From positions 1 through 64,000 of the forward strand of contig JAKFYD010000007.1 of NCBI GenBank assembly GCA_021731025.1: DNA of 64,000 nt, written 5' to 3'. This stretch comes from Pseudobdellovibrionaceae bacterium. GTDB lineage: Bacteria > Bdellovibrionota > Bdellovibrionia > Bdellovibrionales > Bdellovibrionaceae. Below the pieces are notes generated by a model. The model did not search any database, was not told the origin of the DNA, and was given only the letters and a program-made list of their open reading frames with translations. A program made the translations under genes and the position numbers. Positions 37,069 through 45,172 of this stretch are shown one piece after another. Positions within the stretch are counted from its first letter, which is position 1. The number at the start of each line of letters is the position of its first letter.

Positions 37069-37084
37069 TCAACGTAAACAAAAT

Positions 37085-38563
37085 CTAATTTACCGTAATT
37101 ACCTGCTGAACCGGTGCACCCTTCATTTCAACTTCGAACTGAGCCTTGCGACCATCTTTCAGCATCACTCCGAAAGTGTATTTGCCCGGGTCCAAAACCT
37201 TAAAGTAATAGCCACCGAAATTAGTGCGGTAAGGTTTTTCGCCTTGGCCCAAAATGATATTCGCAATCGTCAACTGAGCTTGCGCAGGCTGTCCTGTTTT
37301 TCCGTCGATCACTTTAACCGTCAGTAAGTTTTGGTTCATGCGATTCAGAAAGTAGGCCCAGGCTTTACGGTGTTTCACCAAAGTGGGATCGCGCAAATCG
37401 TAGGGAGGTTGAAACTCTTGGTTCACTTCGAAAGTGTAAGCCAAAGCTCCGAATTCTCCGAACATGAAAGTGGAGGAATCTCCATCTACGGAATACAGCA
37501 ACTGCCATGGAGTTCCCGGAGTGTAGTGGCCATCGCCGGAATCTGAAGGTAAGATTTGGGCGAGCTCGACTCCAATTTTCGAGAGCAAGGCATTCTCGCC
37601 CGTGAATACGCCTTTGCACCCGTAGGGATAAAGAACTAATTCACTGTAGGAATGATAGCTTAAAGACGCCGTGGGAATGACCTTCAGAGCTAAGTTCATC
37701 AGCGCTGATGATTCGGGTTCGCTGGCGGCTTGAGCTCCACGATAAGTTTCACTGCCGGTCGCGCCTGAAGATCCATTGCAGGCGTTCCATTTGAAAGAAT
37801 AATTTCGGTTCAGGTCGACTCCGTAAGTGCCGCCGTTTTCACCGTGGGCGTTTTTTCTCCACCACTTGTCTTGAGTCCACACAATATTATTGCCATCGAC
37901 ATTCAACATCGGAACAAGCCAAATGTTCCAATTGTCCAACAGAATTTTCCAACGGGGATCTCGACGAATTTGTGGGTTTAATAAAGAATCAGCAACATCC
38001 ATCACCACTTCCGAAGTCATAACTTCACGAGCGTGGTGCATGCCATCGAAAATCAGTGAAGGCTTTTGGTAAAACTCGGCTGTTTGCGGATTCGGTGTGC
38101 TTGAAATCAGCAAAGCCCAAACAGGACGACCTTGAAAAGATGTTCCGATTTGTTCCAGTCGGGTTTGATTGGGGAAGCGGGCATTAAGTGCTTTTAATTT
38201 TTCTTCCACTTTTTGCGGATTAAGATAGCGGGGATCAAGAGCTTCGTTGTTTCCACCGGGGCCACGTCGAGAAATAATTTTTCCGCGAAACTTTGCGGCT
38301 TCCAATTTTTTTATTCCATCATTGGTAGTGATCACTTCAATTTGTTTTTTCTTCCAATTGAAACCGGCGACGTCGAATTCATTTTGGTGAAGCCAGCCCA
38401 CATAATTAGCCATTTGATAAGGATTTGTGACAGGTACTTCGATCATGTAACGAAACTTTTCGGTTTCCGCTCCTTTAAGACGAAGCCATTGAGGTCCTGC
38501 CGTTGTCAGTGCGGCGGTCACGCTCAACAAAATAAAAACTAAACTCAAATAGATTTTTTTCAC
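37085..38563 (-). CDS. Exported zinc carboxypeptidase (peptidase M14)
   Basis: The 492-residue protein has a Sec signal peptide (ILLSVTAALTTA). The M14 domain shows zinc ligands His177 and Glu180 in HHARE, a third ligand His304 in SYHSYSE and the catalytic glutamate Glu379 in YTFEV. Other hallmarks are VDLNRNYSFKW and GSETYRG. The last 80 residues are a beta-sandwich of the carboxypeptidase regulatory type (KVIDGKTGQPAQAQ). It trims C-terminal residues from peptides outside the cytoplasm, plausibly from prey proteins. The start is GTG 38563 with AAGGGGA upstream. It is convergent with the Fic operon. Confidence 0.93.
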   Translation of the reverse strand: MKKIYLSLVFILLSVTAALTTAGPQWLRLKGAETEKFRYMIEVPVTNPYQMANYVGWLHQNEFDVAGFNWKKKQIEVITTNDGIKKLEAAKFRGKIISRRGPGGNNEALDPRYLNPQKVEEKLKALNARFPNQTRLEQIGTSFQGRPVWALLISSTPNPQTAEFYQKPSLIFDGMHHAREVMTSEVVMDVADSLLNPQIRRDPRWKILLDNWNIWLVPMLNVDGNNIVWTQDKWWRKNAHGENGGTYGVDLNRNYSFKWNACNGSSGATGSETYRGAQAASEPESSALMNLALKVIPTASLSYHSYSELVLYPYGCKGVFTGENALLSKIGVELAQILPSDSGDGHYTPGTPWQLLYSVDGDSSTFMFGEFGALAYTFEVNQEFQPPYDLRDPTLVKHRKAWAYFLNRMNQNLLTVKVIDGKTGQPAQAQLTIANIILGQGEKPYRTNFGGYYFKVLDPGKYTFGVMLKDGRKAQFEVEMKGAPVQQVITVN

Positions 38564-38624
38564 GGGTTCCCCTTTGTCATTCTGGGCTCATTAAAACCCT
38601 ACAATTTAAGCAGGGACAAGAAAA

Positions 38625-38984
38625 TTAAATCGGGTAGCTGCACTCGGTAAAAGGGGTTTCGCGGATGCTGACTTGACTGAGTTCAGGAAAAAAGACCTTT
38701 GATTTTTCGAACACCCAACGGCACAGATTTTCGGTGGTGGGATTTTCTAAGCCGGGGACATCATTCAACAATCGATGGTCTAACTGCTGAAAGAGGGGGG
38801 TCATCTTTGATTGAATCTCGTGATAATCAATCAGCCATCCCATGGGTTCTTTGACGGGTCCTTGAAAGGTCAGCCAGATCACAAAACTGTGACCATGGGT
38901 GCGGGAACAGGGATGAGACTTATCCAAATGAGGAAGGAAACGGGCGGACTCAATTTGAAATTGCTGTTTCAGTTCAACTTTCAT
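38625..38984 (-). CDS. queD: 6-carboxytetrahydropterin synthase (QueD family)
   Basis: The 119-residue protein is a 6-pyruvoyltetrahydropterin synthase fold enzyme. In queuosine synthesis QueD turns dihydroneopterin triphosphate into 6-carboxytetrahydropterin. The catalytic cysteine and zinc histidines are in CSRTHGH (Cys26, His30, His32), and the late motif PTTENLCRW is typical. I start it at ATG 38984; a longer reading to 39053 would cross the start of the divergent paralogue. The ribosome site is weak. It is head to head with another PTPS-fold gene 28 bases away. No other queuosine gene is in the window. Confidence 0.85.
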   Translation of the reverse strand: MKVELKQQFQIESARFLPHLDKSHPCSRTHGHSFVIWLTFQGPVKEPMGWLIDYHEIQSKMTPLFQQLDHRLLNDVPGLENPTTENLCRWVFEKSKVFFPELSQVSIRETPFTECSYPI

Positions 38985-39012
38985 AAGATGAGACTCTAAC
39001 AAAGGACCCACA

Positions 39013-39501
39013 ATGAAGACAACGACTCTTCTGCTGGCCAAGGAGAATTTCAAGTTTTCCGCCGGTCATTTTTTGATTTTTGACGATAAAACCGCGGAAC
39101 GACTTCACGGTCATAACTATCAAGTGAAGGTGGACATCACGATTCCCCCCGAAGAGGATTTAGCAAATCAAGGTTATTTCATCGACTTTAACGAGTTTAA
39201 AAAAATCATCAAAGCGCGTTTGGATTTATGGGACGAAATTGTTTTGTTGCCCGAAAAGCATCCCGATATGAAAATCACCACTTCAGGAAATTCTTTGGAT
39301 GTGCGTTTCCGCGATCGTCATTATGTTTTCCCTCGGAACGAAGTGCTTTTACTTCCAGTGAGAAACACTTCGGTCGAGCAGCTGTCCCGTCTTTTAGCTC
39401 AGGAGTTTTTGGAGAGCTTTAAAAAATTTAAAGTGAAGCAAGTTCAGGTTACTGTCGAGGAAACCCGCGGTCAGGGTGCCACAACGATTGCCGGTGATTA
39501 A
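39013..39501 (+). CDS. PTPS-fold protein without the catalytic cysteine
   Basis: The 162-residue protein has the pterin synthase fold: FSAGHFL with zinc ligand His19, then RLHGHNYQVKV with His32 and His34, and a C-terminal VTVEETRG with the pterin-anchoring glutamate region. The cysteine that lies four residues before HGH in QueD is alanine here (Ala28), so it should not carry out the usual QueD reaction in the usual way. There is an insertion of about 30 residues between the two halves. It is divergent from queD. A changed pterin reaction or a regulatory role are possible. The fold is sure, the reaction is not. Confidence 0.75.
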   Translation: MKTTTLLLAKENFKFSAGHFLIFDDKTAERLHGHNYQVKVDITIPPEEDLANQGYFIDFNEFKKIIKARLDLWDEIVLLPEKHPDMKITTSGNSLDVRFRDRHYVFPRNEVLLLPVRNTSVEQLSRLLAQEFLESFKKFKVKQVQVTVEETRGQGATTIAGD

Positions 39502-39535
39502 ACGGTGCAGCAAGCCCCTAATACTATCTTATAAA

Positions 39536-39550
39536 TGAAATCGATTCTCA
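39536..39550. promoter_or_regulatory. Possible Fur-type box upstream of feoAB
   Basis: TGAAATCGATTCTCA is a partial 7-1-7 inverted repeat matching 10 of 14 positions of the consensus TGATAATnATTATCA. It lies 72 bases before feoA, just after a possible -10 TACTAT. The match is modest. Confidence 0.3.
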
Positions 39551-39621
39551 GCTGGTGTTCAATTCGAAAAAGCTCAGCGATGCCTCTACCGCGGATTCCT
39601 TCCATCGCCTATGATTAAGAC

Positions 39622-39873
39622 ATGCAAGGAAGTCTGCATCAGTTAGCGACAGAGTTTGGTGAGCTCGAAGGTGAAATCATTGGATTTTCGGGGGATCTGC
39701 TTATTTGCGAACGTTTGCGTGAGATGGGGCTTCATCAAGGAGCTCAAATAAAAGTTGTGGGTCGCGCACCCTGGCGTGGGCCCTGGTTGGTGCAGTTCAA
39801 ACAAGTTTGTTTAGCCTTGCGAACCGAGGAAGCGGAATGTCCAATATTGAAACTAACATCGAAGAAAAATTAA
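39622..39873 (+). CDS. feoA: Ferrous iron transport protein A
   Basis: The 83-residue product is a small SH3-like FeoA protein. The pattern CERLREMGLHQGAQIKVVGRAP is the core of the family, followed by LVQFKQVCLALRTEEAECPIL. FeoA supports FeoB-driven uptake of ferrous iron across the inner membrane. Its end overlaps the start of feoB by 37 bases, so the two are coupled. An in-frame ATG is at 39622; the ribosome site is weak (ATTAAGAC). It lies downstream of a possible Fur box. FeoC is not present. Confidence 0.88.
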   Translation: MQGSLHQLATEFGELEGEIIGFSGDLLICERLREMGLHQGAQIKVVGRAPWRGPWLVQFKQVCLALRTEEAECPILKLTSKKN

Positions 39874-41741
39874 ATATTGCTCTGATCGGAGCGCCCAATT
39901 CAGGAAAAACAACTCTTTACAATTGGTTGACGGGCTCAAATTTTAAAACCGTTAATTATCCTGGAGCTACCGTTGAATATTCGGTCGGTGCTGTTCGATC
40001 GAATCTGGGTTCGGGTTTGCAATTTTTGGATACTCCCGGGACATACAGCCTTCATCCCAAGAGCGCCGATGAAGAAGTGACCTTGCGGGCCCTCTATGAA
40101 AATGATCGCGTCGGAGAAATCTCGGGGCTGGTTGTGGTTGTCGATGGCACTCAGCTCAGTCGGCACTTGCTTTTAGCGCGACAAGTGCAAGAGACAGGCT
40201 TTCCATTTATTCTTGTTGTAACCATGGCCGATCTTTTGCGACGGGAACACATTCATTTTTCACCCGAAGTTTTAAAAAAAGAATTTGGCGCGCTTGAAGT
40301 TATCTATTTCGACGGAGTCTTAGGCGGCGGACTGAAAGAAATTATCGGGAAATCCCATCAGCTGAAAAGAACCGGTGCCCCTTTAAAACCAAAAATATGG
40401 ACCGCTGAAAAGCATGAAAACGAATTATCTGAAATTGAAAAAAAATTAATTCAGTGGGGAATCAGCGGTAAATCCGAAGACCAAAAATTAAAAAAAGTTT
40501 TCGCCTTCACAGAAATTCTCGATCGTTGGTTGTTGCATCCCGTCGGTGGGCTGTTGATTTTCTTTTGTATCATGAGTCTTTTGTTTTTCAGCATTTACTG
40601 GATGGCTCAGCCTTTCATGGATTCCATTGATGCGGCTTTTAGTTTTGCGGCAGAAACAGTTTTGAAGCTAGCGCCGGGACAGCTGTGGAGTGAATTTATT
40701 GCCGAAGGTTTGGTGAAAAGTTTTGCCGCAGTTCTTATTTTTGTTCCGCAAATTTTCATTTTGTTTTTTGGTATTGGTTTACTCGAGGCCTCGGGTTATT
40801 TAGCTCGGGCCGCCACATTGATCGACCGTCCTTTGTCAGTTGTGGGTCTGAGTGGAAGATCCTTTGTGCCCCTGTTGTCGGGATTTGCTTGCGCGGTGCC
40901 GGCGCTCATTGCGACCCGAAATATTGCTTCGAAAAGAGATCGCTTTATCACTCAGATGATTATTCCTTTGATGACCTGTTCAGCTCGTTTGCCGGTTTAT
41001 GCTTTGCTGATTGGATTTTTATTTCCTGGTGATGCCTTAGCAGCGGGATTCACCTTAGCGGCTTTGTACTTTACATCCTTGCTGATTGGAGGCATCGCGG
41101 CCGGCATCATTAACCGCATTCTGAAAAAAGAAAAAAGTAATTTCTTTATGTTGGAACTTCCTTTGTACCGTCGGCCGCGCCTAAGAATTATTCTCGTTCA
41201 GAGTTGGCATCGTACAAAGTCCTACATCAAAAGAGCAGGACCAGTCATCTTCGTCATTGCCGTAGTGATGTGGTTGGGAACAAATTTTCCTTATCAACCT
41301 GATGCTTCACTAAGAATAGAAAACAGTTATGCCGCACAATTAGGAAAAGTGATCGAACCTGTTTTTGTTCCCATGGGCATCGACTGGCGAGTAGGCTTCG
41401 GTCTTCTTTCGGCTTTTGCGGCCCGAGAAGTTTTTGTTTCTTCGATGGCCGTTATCCTGCATGTGTCGAACGCCGACGAAGACACTTTGTCAGAGTCCTT
41501 AATTCATGAAATGCAGACGGCGCAATTCCCCAATGGACAGAAAATTTTTACCTTGAGCTCGGTTTTAGGTTTGATGGTTTTCTTTATGATCGCTCTGCAG
41601 TGCATGTCCACCGTAGCGACCATGCATCGCGAATCAGGTCAGTGGCGCTTAGCAGTGATGCAATTGGTGTTACTGAATGTCCTTGCCTACGCTTTGTCGG
41701 TTGGTCTTGTTCAAGGCCTCAGAGCTATTGGCGTCGCTTAA
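39837..41741 (+). CDS. feoB: Ferrous iron transport protein B
   Basis: The 634-residue membrane protein takes up ferrous iron and carries a cytoplasmic G domain at its N-terminus. G1 is GAPNSGKT (residues 18-25), the G2 region is VNYPGATVEYSVG and G3 is DTPGTYSL. The G4 motif reads TMAD (129-132), not the usual NMxD. About eight membrane helices follow from residue 230, with the Gate motifs SGFACAVPALIATR and FAAREVFVSS, each repeated as in other FeoB proteins. I start it at ATG 39837 with GAGGAAG upstream, inside feoA. It overlaps the convergent gene at 41725 by 17 bases. It is somewhat shorter than the E. coli protein (773). Confidence 0.93.
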   Translation: MSNIETNIEEKLNIALIGAPNSGKTTLYNWLTGSNFKTVNYPGATVEYSVGAVRSNLGSGLQFLDTPGTYSLHPKSADEEVTLRALYENDRVGEISGLVVVVDGTQLSRHLLLARQVQETGFPFILVVTMADLLRREHIHFSPEVLKKEFGALEVIYFDGVLGGGLKEIIGKSHQLKRTGAPLKPKIWTAEKHENELSEIEKKLIQWGISGKSEDQKLKKVFAFTEILDRWLLHPVGGLLIFFCIMSLLFFSIYWMAQPFMDSIDAAFSFAAETVLKLAPGQLWSEFIAEGLVKSFAAVLIFVPQIFILFFGIGLLEASGYLARAATLIDRPLSVVGLSGRSFVPLLSGFACAVPALIATRNIASKRDRFITQMIIPLMTCSARLPVYALLIGFLFPGDALAAGFTLAALYFTSLLIGGIAAGIINRILKKEKSNFFMLELPLYRRPRLRIILVQSWHRTKSYIKRAGPVIFVIAVVMWLGTNFPYQPDASLRIENSYAAQLGKVIEPVFVPMGIDWRVGFGLLSAFAAREVFVSSMAVILHVSNADEDTLSESLIHEMQTAQFPNGQKIFTLSSVLGLMVFFMIALQCMSTVATMHRESGQWRLAVMQLVLLNVLAYALSVGLVQGLRAIGVA

Positions 41742-43560
41742 AATAATAATAGCGCCGATACCAAGGGTGGGTTTTTTTCAGTAATTGAGCTGGACCATCT
41801 TCAGGAAAAATAGAAACGCGAAAAATATTGTAAGGATTGTCTTCCAAATGCAGATCGCCAATGGTGGTATTAACGGCATAGGTGTAGCTGGCTTCGCGAG
41901 CCGCTTCTTCAGCGAATTCATTTTTAATTCCATAGGTATAAGCATAAACAGGAATTGTGCAATTCAGTTCTTCTTCAAGCCTCTTTTTGGATTCCTTAAG
42001 CTCATAAAAAGTTTCCTCGCGATTCATTTGGCTGAGCTTTCGGTGTGAAAATCCGTGGGAACCGATCTCTTGACCTGACTGCGCAAGTTCTTTTCGCTGC
42101 TGGTGATTCATCAGAGGAAGTTGCGGAGTTTCATCGGCTTCGTCCCATTGATTGCTTTTCACGTTGGTGTCAGCCAAGAGGAAGAAGGTGGCCTTGAACT
42201 TGTGTTCTTGAAGAAGGGGCACGGCGTTTTCTAAATTATTCACGTAACCGTCATCAAAGGTGAGGATCAAAGGTTTACGAGGAAACTCGTTAAAATTCCG
42301 CTTGAGATCTCGAAACTCTTTGAGCTCCGCAAAAGATAAAGTTTCGAAGCCGTGCTTTTGAAAGAACTGCAAATGCTGTTTAAATTTATCTTTAGTGATA
42401 AAAATGCGGTGCCGAGTTTCTAAGGGTTGATCAGTGACTTTGTGATACATCAGAATTGGAATCCAAGCCGGATGATTTTTTTTAAAGATAGCTGATTTAT
42501 AAAGTTCAGTGATTCGCCAGGCAATTTCGTTCAGCCCATAATCTTTAAGCACAATGGATCTTAACAGTGGACCGTCAGTTTTTTTTGAGTTTCCAATGAA
42601 GTTTTTGAGTTTTTCAAAAACATCCTCATTCTTCATGGAACGAAAAAGAAATTCGTGATGAATATCGCCGAAATTACTGTGCTTTGCTTTTTGATAATTG
42701 TCAGCGGTGATAATTCCAATATTTTCAGCTTCGCCAAGAGCCCACAGCGGAACTTGAGCTGCCAAGGCCGCCATGGCAACGCGACCGGCGCCGATGATCA
42801 AATCATAAGAGTGCAAATGAGACTCGAGTTGAGAAATATGGGAGAAATTGTTGATACGATCTTTGTACGTGGATTTAAGCTGGTGAAACTGAGTCTGACC
42901 CTGATCATTCAAACGATCAATATTCCCACCGACCAAATCAATTCGCAAGTCAGGGAAATGCTGAAGGAGTTTCGGAAAAACATTTTGTAAAAGTTCGGCG
43001 ACTCGCTCGCCCTTAGGGCCGGTGGTTCGTCCAATAACAGCCAAGTGAAAACCCGTTTTCTGGCGGTTTTCTTTCAGTCCCACTTTTTCAAAATCAATCA
43101 TGTTAGGTAGGGTAACAATCTTGCGGGCATTGATTTTCATATTTACAATCAGATCACGAGTTAAATTTTCACAAATCGAAATGATCTTGTCCCCGTAAAT
43201 GTCGAAAAGTTTTTTAGACCAAGATCGATGGGGACGTCCATGCAAAGTCGTTACTAAAAGACGTTTGGATTTTTTACAGCAGCTGTAAGCCAGGCGAACC
43301 GCAGCCCGCGAGTGAGCATGGACAACATCAATGTTATTTTCCTGCATGTATAAAAGTAATTTCTTTTTACTTTCCCGGCGACTCCAGAAAGTTGTGCGAT
43401 GAACAGGAAGGGGCCAGAAAGTCAGTTCTGTTTTTTGATGAAGCTCATCGGAAACGATAAAAACCTGATGGCCGTTTCGCTTTTGCCATTCACCTAAAGT
43501 GAGAGCGTAAACTTCAGCGCCGGTCAGCTCAATTTGAGAAAGTAGGTGCAATATTTTCAT
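41725..43560 (-). CDS. Glycosyltransferase (GT4-like) fused to polysaccharide deacetylase
   Basis: The 611-residue protein joins two enzymes. Residues 1 to about 360 form a GT-B glycosyltransferase: an N-terminal Rossmann half with TGAEVYALTLGE and VVHAHSRAA, then a second half with AVIGRTTGPKGE and IIGAGRVAMAAL. Residues about 378-611 are a NodB-type deacetylase with TFDDGY (near 433-438) and EIGSHGFSHRKLS (near 497-509) carrying the metal-binding Asp and two histidines. No signal or membrane segment is visible, so it is cytoplasmic or loosely bound. The pair would add a sugar and remove its acetyl group during polysaccharide, lipid A-like or wall-sugar synthesis. It overlaps feoB at the 3' ends. 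Confidence 0.85.
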   Translation of the reverse strand: MKILHLLSQIELTGAEVYALTLGEWQKRNGHQVFIVSDELHQKTELTFWPLPVHRTTFWSRRESKKKLLLYMQENNIDVVHAHSRAAVRLAYSCCKKSKRLLVTTLHGRPHRSWSKKLFDIYGDKIISICENLTRDLIVNMKINARKIVTLPNMIDFEKVGLKENRQKTGFHLAVIGRTTGPKGERVAELLQNVFPKLLQHFPDLRIDLVGGNIDRLNDQGQTQFHQLKSTYKDRINNFSHISQLESHLHSYDLIIGAGRVAMAALAAQVPLWALGEAENIGIITADNYQKAKHSNFGDIHHEFLFRSMKNEDVFEKLKNFIGNSKKTDGPLLRSIVLKDYGLNEIAWRITELYKSAIFKKNHPAWIPILMYHKVTDQPLETRHRIFITKDKFKQHLQFFQKHGFETLSFAELKEFRDLKRNFNEFPRKPLILTFDDGYVNNLENAVPLLQEHKFKATFFLLADTNVKSNQWDEADETPQLPLMNHQQRKELAQSGQEIGSHGFSHRKLSQMNREETFYELKESKKRLEEELNCTIPVYAYTYGIKNEFAEEAAREASYTYAVNTTIGDLHLEDNPYNIFRVSIFPEDGPAQLLKKTHPWYRRYYYFKRRQ

Positions 43561-43593
43561 CTCTGTCCTATTCTAGAGGTCAGGAGTATTAGC

Positions 43594-44076
43594 ATGCAAA
43601 CTTATTTATTTGTAGCTCTGGCCGTATTCTTTTTTGTCTTTACTAGCAGCGCCACCGAAGTCACCACAGACGCTGAAAAAAAATCTTCGACGGAGTCTGC
43701 GGAAGTTCCAGACGCTGATAAAAATGCAGAAAAAAAGGAAGATCCTGCAGCGGCGGATGGAAAACCCGCCGCTGCTACTTCAACTGCCAGCAGCCATACC
43801 GGCGAAATTTTTGTGATTCGCAATGGGCCTAAAACCGAAGTTTTTTTCCGCAATCACAACCAAAGTTATTTTATTCCTAAGGGAAACAAGCACAATGCTC
43901 AGCTGAAAGAGCTGCAAAAAAAATCAAAACTCAGTCAGCCGGTCACCATCGAATTTAATGCAAAGACTCGCGAGATCAGCCAAGTGCAGGAAAGCCGACC
44001 CGCTCCGGCAGCGTCTGCGACGTCCTCATCGAAAAGCGACGGGAGTGCTGCTGATTCGAAGGGCACTTCAAAATAG
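43594..44076 (+). CDS. Exported low-complexity protein, function unknown
   Basis: The 160-residue product has a signal peptide (core YLFVALAVFFFVF, cut near SSA). A long Lys/Glu/Ala/Asp-rich stretch follows (residues 20-70). A small folded part of about 60 residues then appears (GEIFVIRNGPKTEVFF, SYFIPKG, PVTIEFNAKTREI), and an Ala/Ser/Lys-rich tail ends it. CAGGAG is seven bases before ATG 43594; the frame extends upstream to 43546, but that would overlap the divergent gene. The central domain looks beta-rich. No known family was recognised. Confidence 0.6.
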   Translation: MQTYLFVALAVFFFVFTSSATEVTTDAEKKSSTESAEVPDADKNAEKKEDPAAADGKPAAATSTASSHTGEIFVIRNGPKTEVFFRNHNQSYFIPKGNKHNAQLKELQKKSKLSQPVTIEFNAKTREISQVQESRPAPAASATSSSKSDGSAADSKGTSK

Positions 44077-44230
44077 CTTCACCAAATAGCAATAGGCTCG
44101 ACCTGGTTTAAAAAACGTAAACTCTGATCCTTGTAGGCGCCTATAGAAAGGCAACAGGTTTTGACCCGAGATATTTCAAGATGTTGTGGATCATTCATTA
44201 GCCTTTAAAGGATCGCCTCAGATTTTACGT

Positions 44231-44271
44231 TAAAAATAAAAAATCCGCTGACCAAGAAAGCTCAGCGGATT
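44231..44271 (-). terminator. Rho-independent terminator of the spondin-like gene
   Basis: AATCCGCTGA (44242-44251) pairs perfectly with TCAGCGGATT (44262-44271), with a ten-base loop. On the minus strand a T-rich tail (TTTTATTTTTA) follows. It lies 36 bases after the gene's stop. Confidence 0.85.
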
Positions 44272-44307
44272 AAGAAAAATGGATTTTAATAACCGGTGTT
44301 ATTGGCA

Positions 44308-45027
44308 CTAGTCTTTGAAGACTTGAATTCGCAGCGCACCCGAAGTTGGAATCATCAAGGATTGCACGTCTTGGGCGTCGTATTTTTCCTCAAGTGCATT
44401 CAGTACGCTCGGCAAATATCCCGGGAAGAAACGAATTTTATTTTCGTTTTGGTTCACCTCCGCAAGTAGTCTCAGGCAATCAACAGCCGAGGCTGCAGCC
44501 TGACAAACATCTCCGACGGAATGTCCTGCAGAAATAGCTGGGTCAAGAAATGCACCTGTGGAGACGACTTCATCTTTGTCCACAACGAGGGGTACAGTCA
44601 TATCCATGAAACGAGCTAAATGGCGAGTATTAAGGTTGTAGACGGCACAAGTGTCCTTGGTTTTTCCATACATAGCTTCAAAGTGAATGCTTTGACCCCG
44701 ATTAGAAATTGGAAGTCTCAGCTCGAATGTTTGTCCCGGCAAAATTGGGCCCGAAGTTTTTTGAGACCATATGACATTTGCTCTTTTGTTAATTTCGGTG
44801 ATGCGAACATCAGGATTTCCGGTTTGGCAAAGTCGGGTAAACCCAACAGTCGGAAGACTTCCAATTTTAATCAGTGGTTCTGCGTTAGCAGTAACGTAGA
44901 CTACGCCAGGGGAAATTGGCATTCCCGATCCATTTGTAACCTTAATCTTGTAATGAGTAGCAGCCTGCGCTAGAGAAGCTGCACACAAAGTTGCTGCGAG
45001 AAAACTTCCTTTGATTAATTTATTCAT
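44308..45027 (-). CDS. Exported spondin-like domain protein
   Basis: The 239-residue product has a clear Sec signal peptide (MNKLIKGSFLAATL, cut after AQA). The mature N-terminal half resembles the Spondin_N fold: HYKIKVTNGSGMPISPGVVYV, then GPILPGQTFELRLP, which matches the family's core of an NG turn, SPGVV and PGQ before strand pairs. Two to four cysteines are spread along the chain. Spondin-like proteins in bacteria are exported and of unknown role. An ideal ribosome site AAGGAGGT precedes ATG 45027. It is divergent from a LysR gene and is probably its regulated target. A terminator follows. Confidence 0.7.
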   Translation of the reverse strand: MNKLIKGSFLAATLCAASLAQAATHYKIKVTNGSGMPISPGVVYVTANAEPLIKIGSLPTVGFTRLCQTGNPDVRITEINKRANVIWSQKTSGPILPGQTFELRLPISNRGQSIHFEAMYGKTKDTCAVYNLNTRHLARFMDMTVPLVVDKDEVVSTGAFLDPAISAGHSVGDVCQAAASAVDCLRLLAEVNQNENKIRFFPGYLPSVLNALEEKYDAQDVQSLMIPTSGALRIQVFKD

Positions 45028-45106
45028 ATGACCTCCTTGTTTATGAGTCTGAACTTTAATGTTCAACGACATAATATTCATGCTCTTCAAAGGGAATTAT
45101 AACTAG

Positions 45107-45142
45107 GTTAAAGTAAATTAACTTGAGGATTTAGTTTAACTT
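45107..45142. promoter_or_regulatory. Possible LysR operator between divergent genes
   Basis: GTTAA (45107-45111) and TTAAC (45118-45122) form an inverted repeat, and TTAACTT recurs at 45118-45124 and 45136-45142. The position between the spondin-like gene and the LysR gene suits a LysR site, but the bases are AT-rich and could match by chance. Confidence 0.25.
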
Positions 45143-45172
45143 AATATGAAGTACGTGATAGAAGTTTGGCCT

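Noticed and set aside
44134-44143. Perfect palindrome TAGGCGCCTA after the exported low-complexity gene.
   Set aside because: Isolated, with no promoter or T run nearby, so no supported function.
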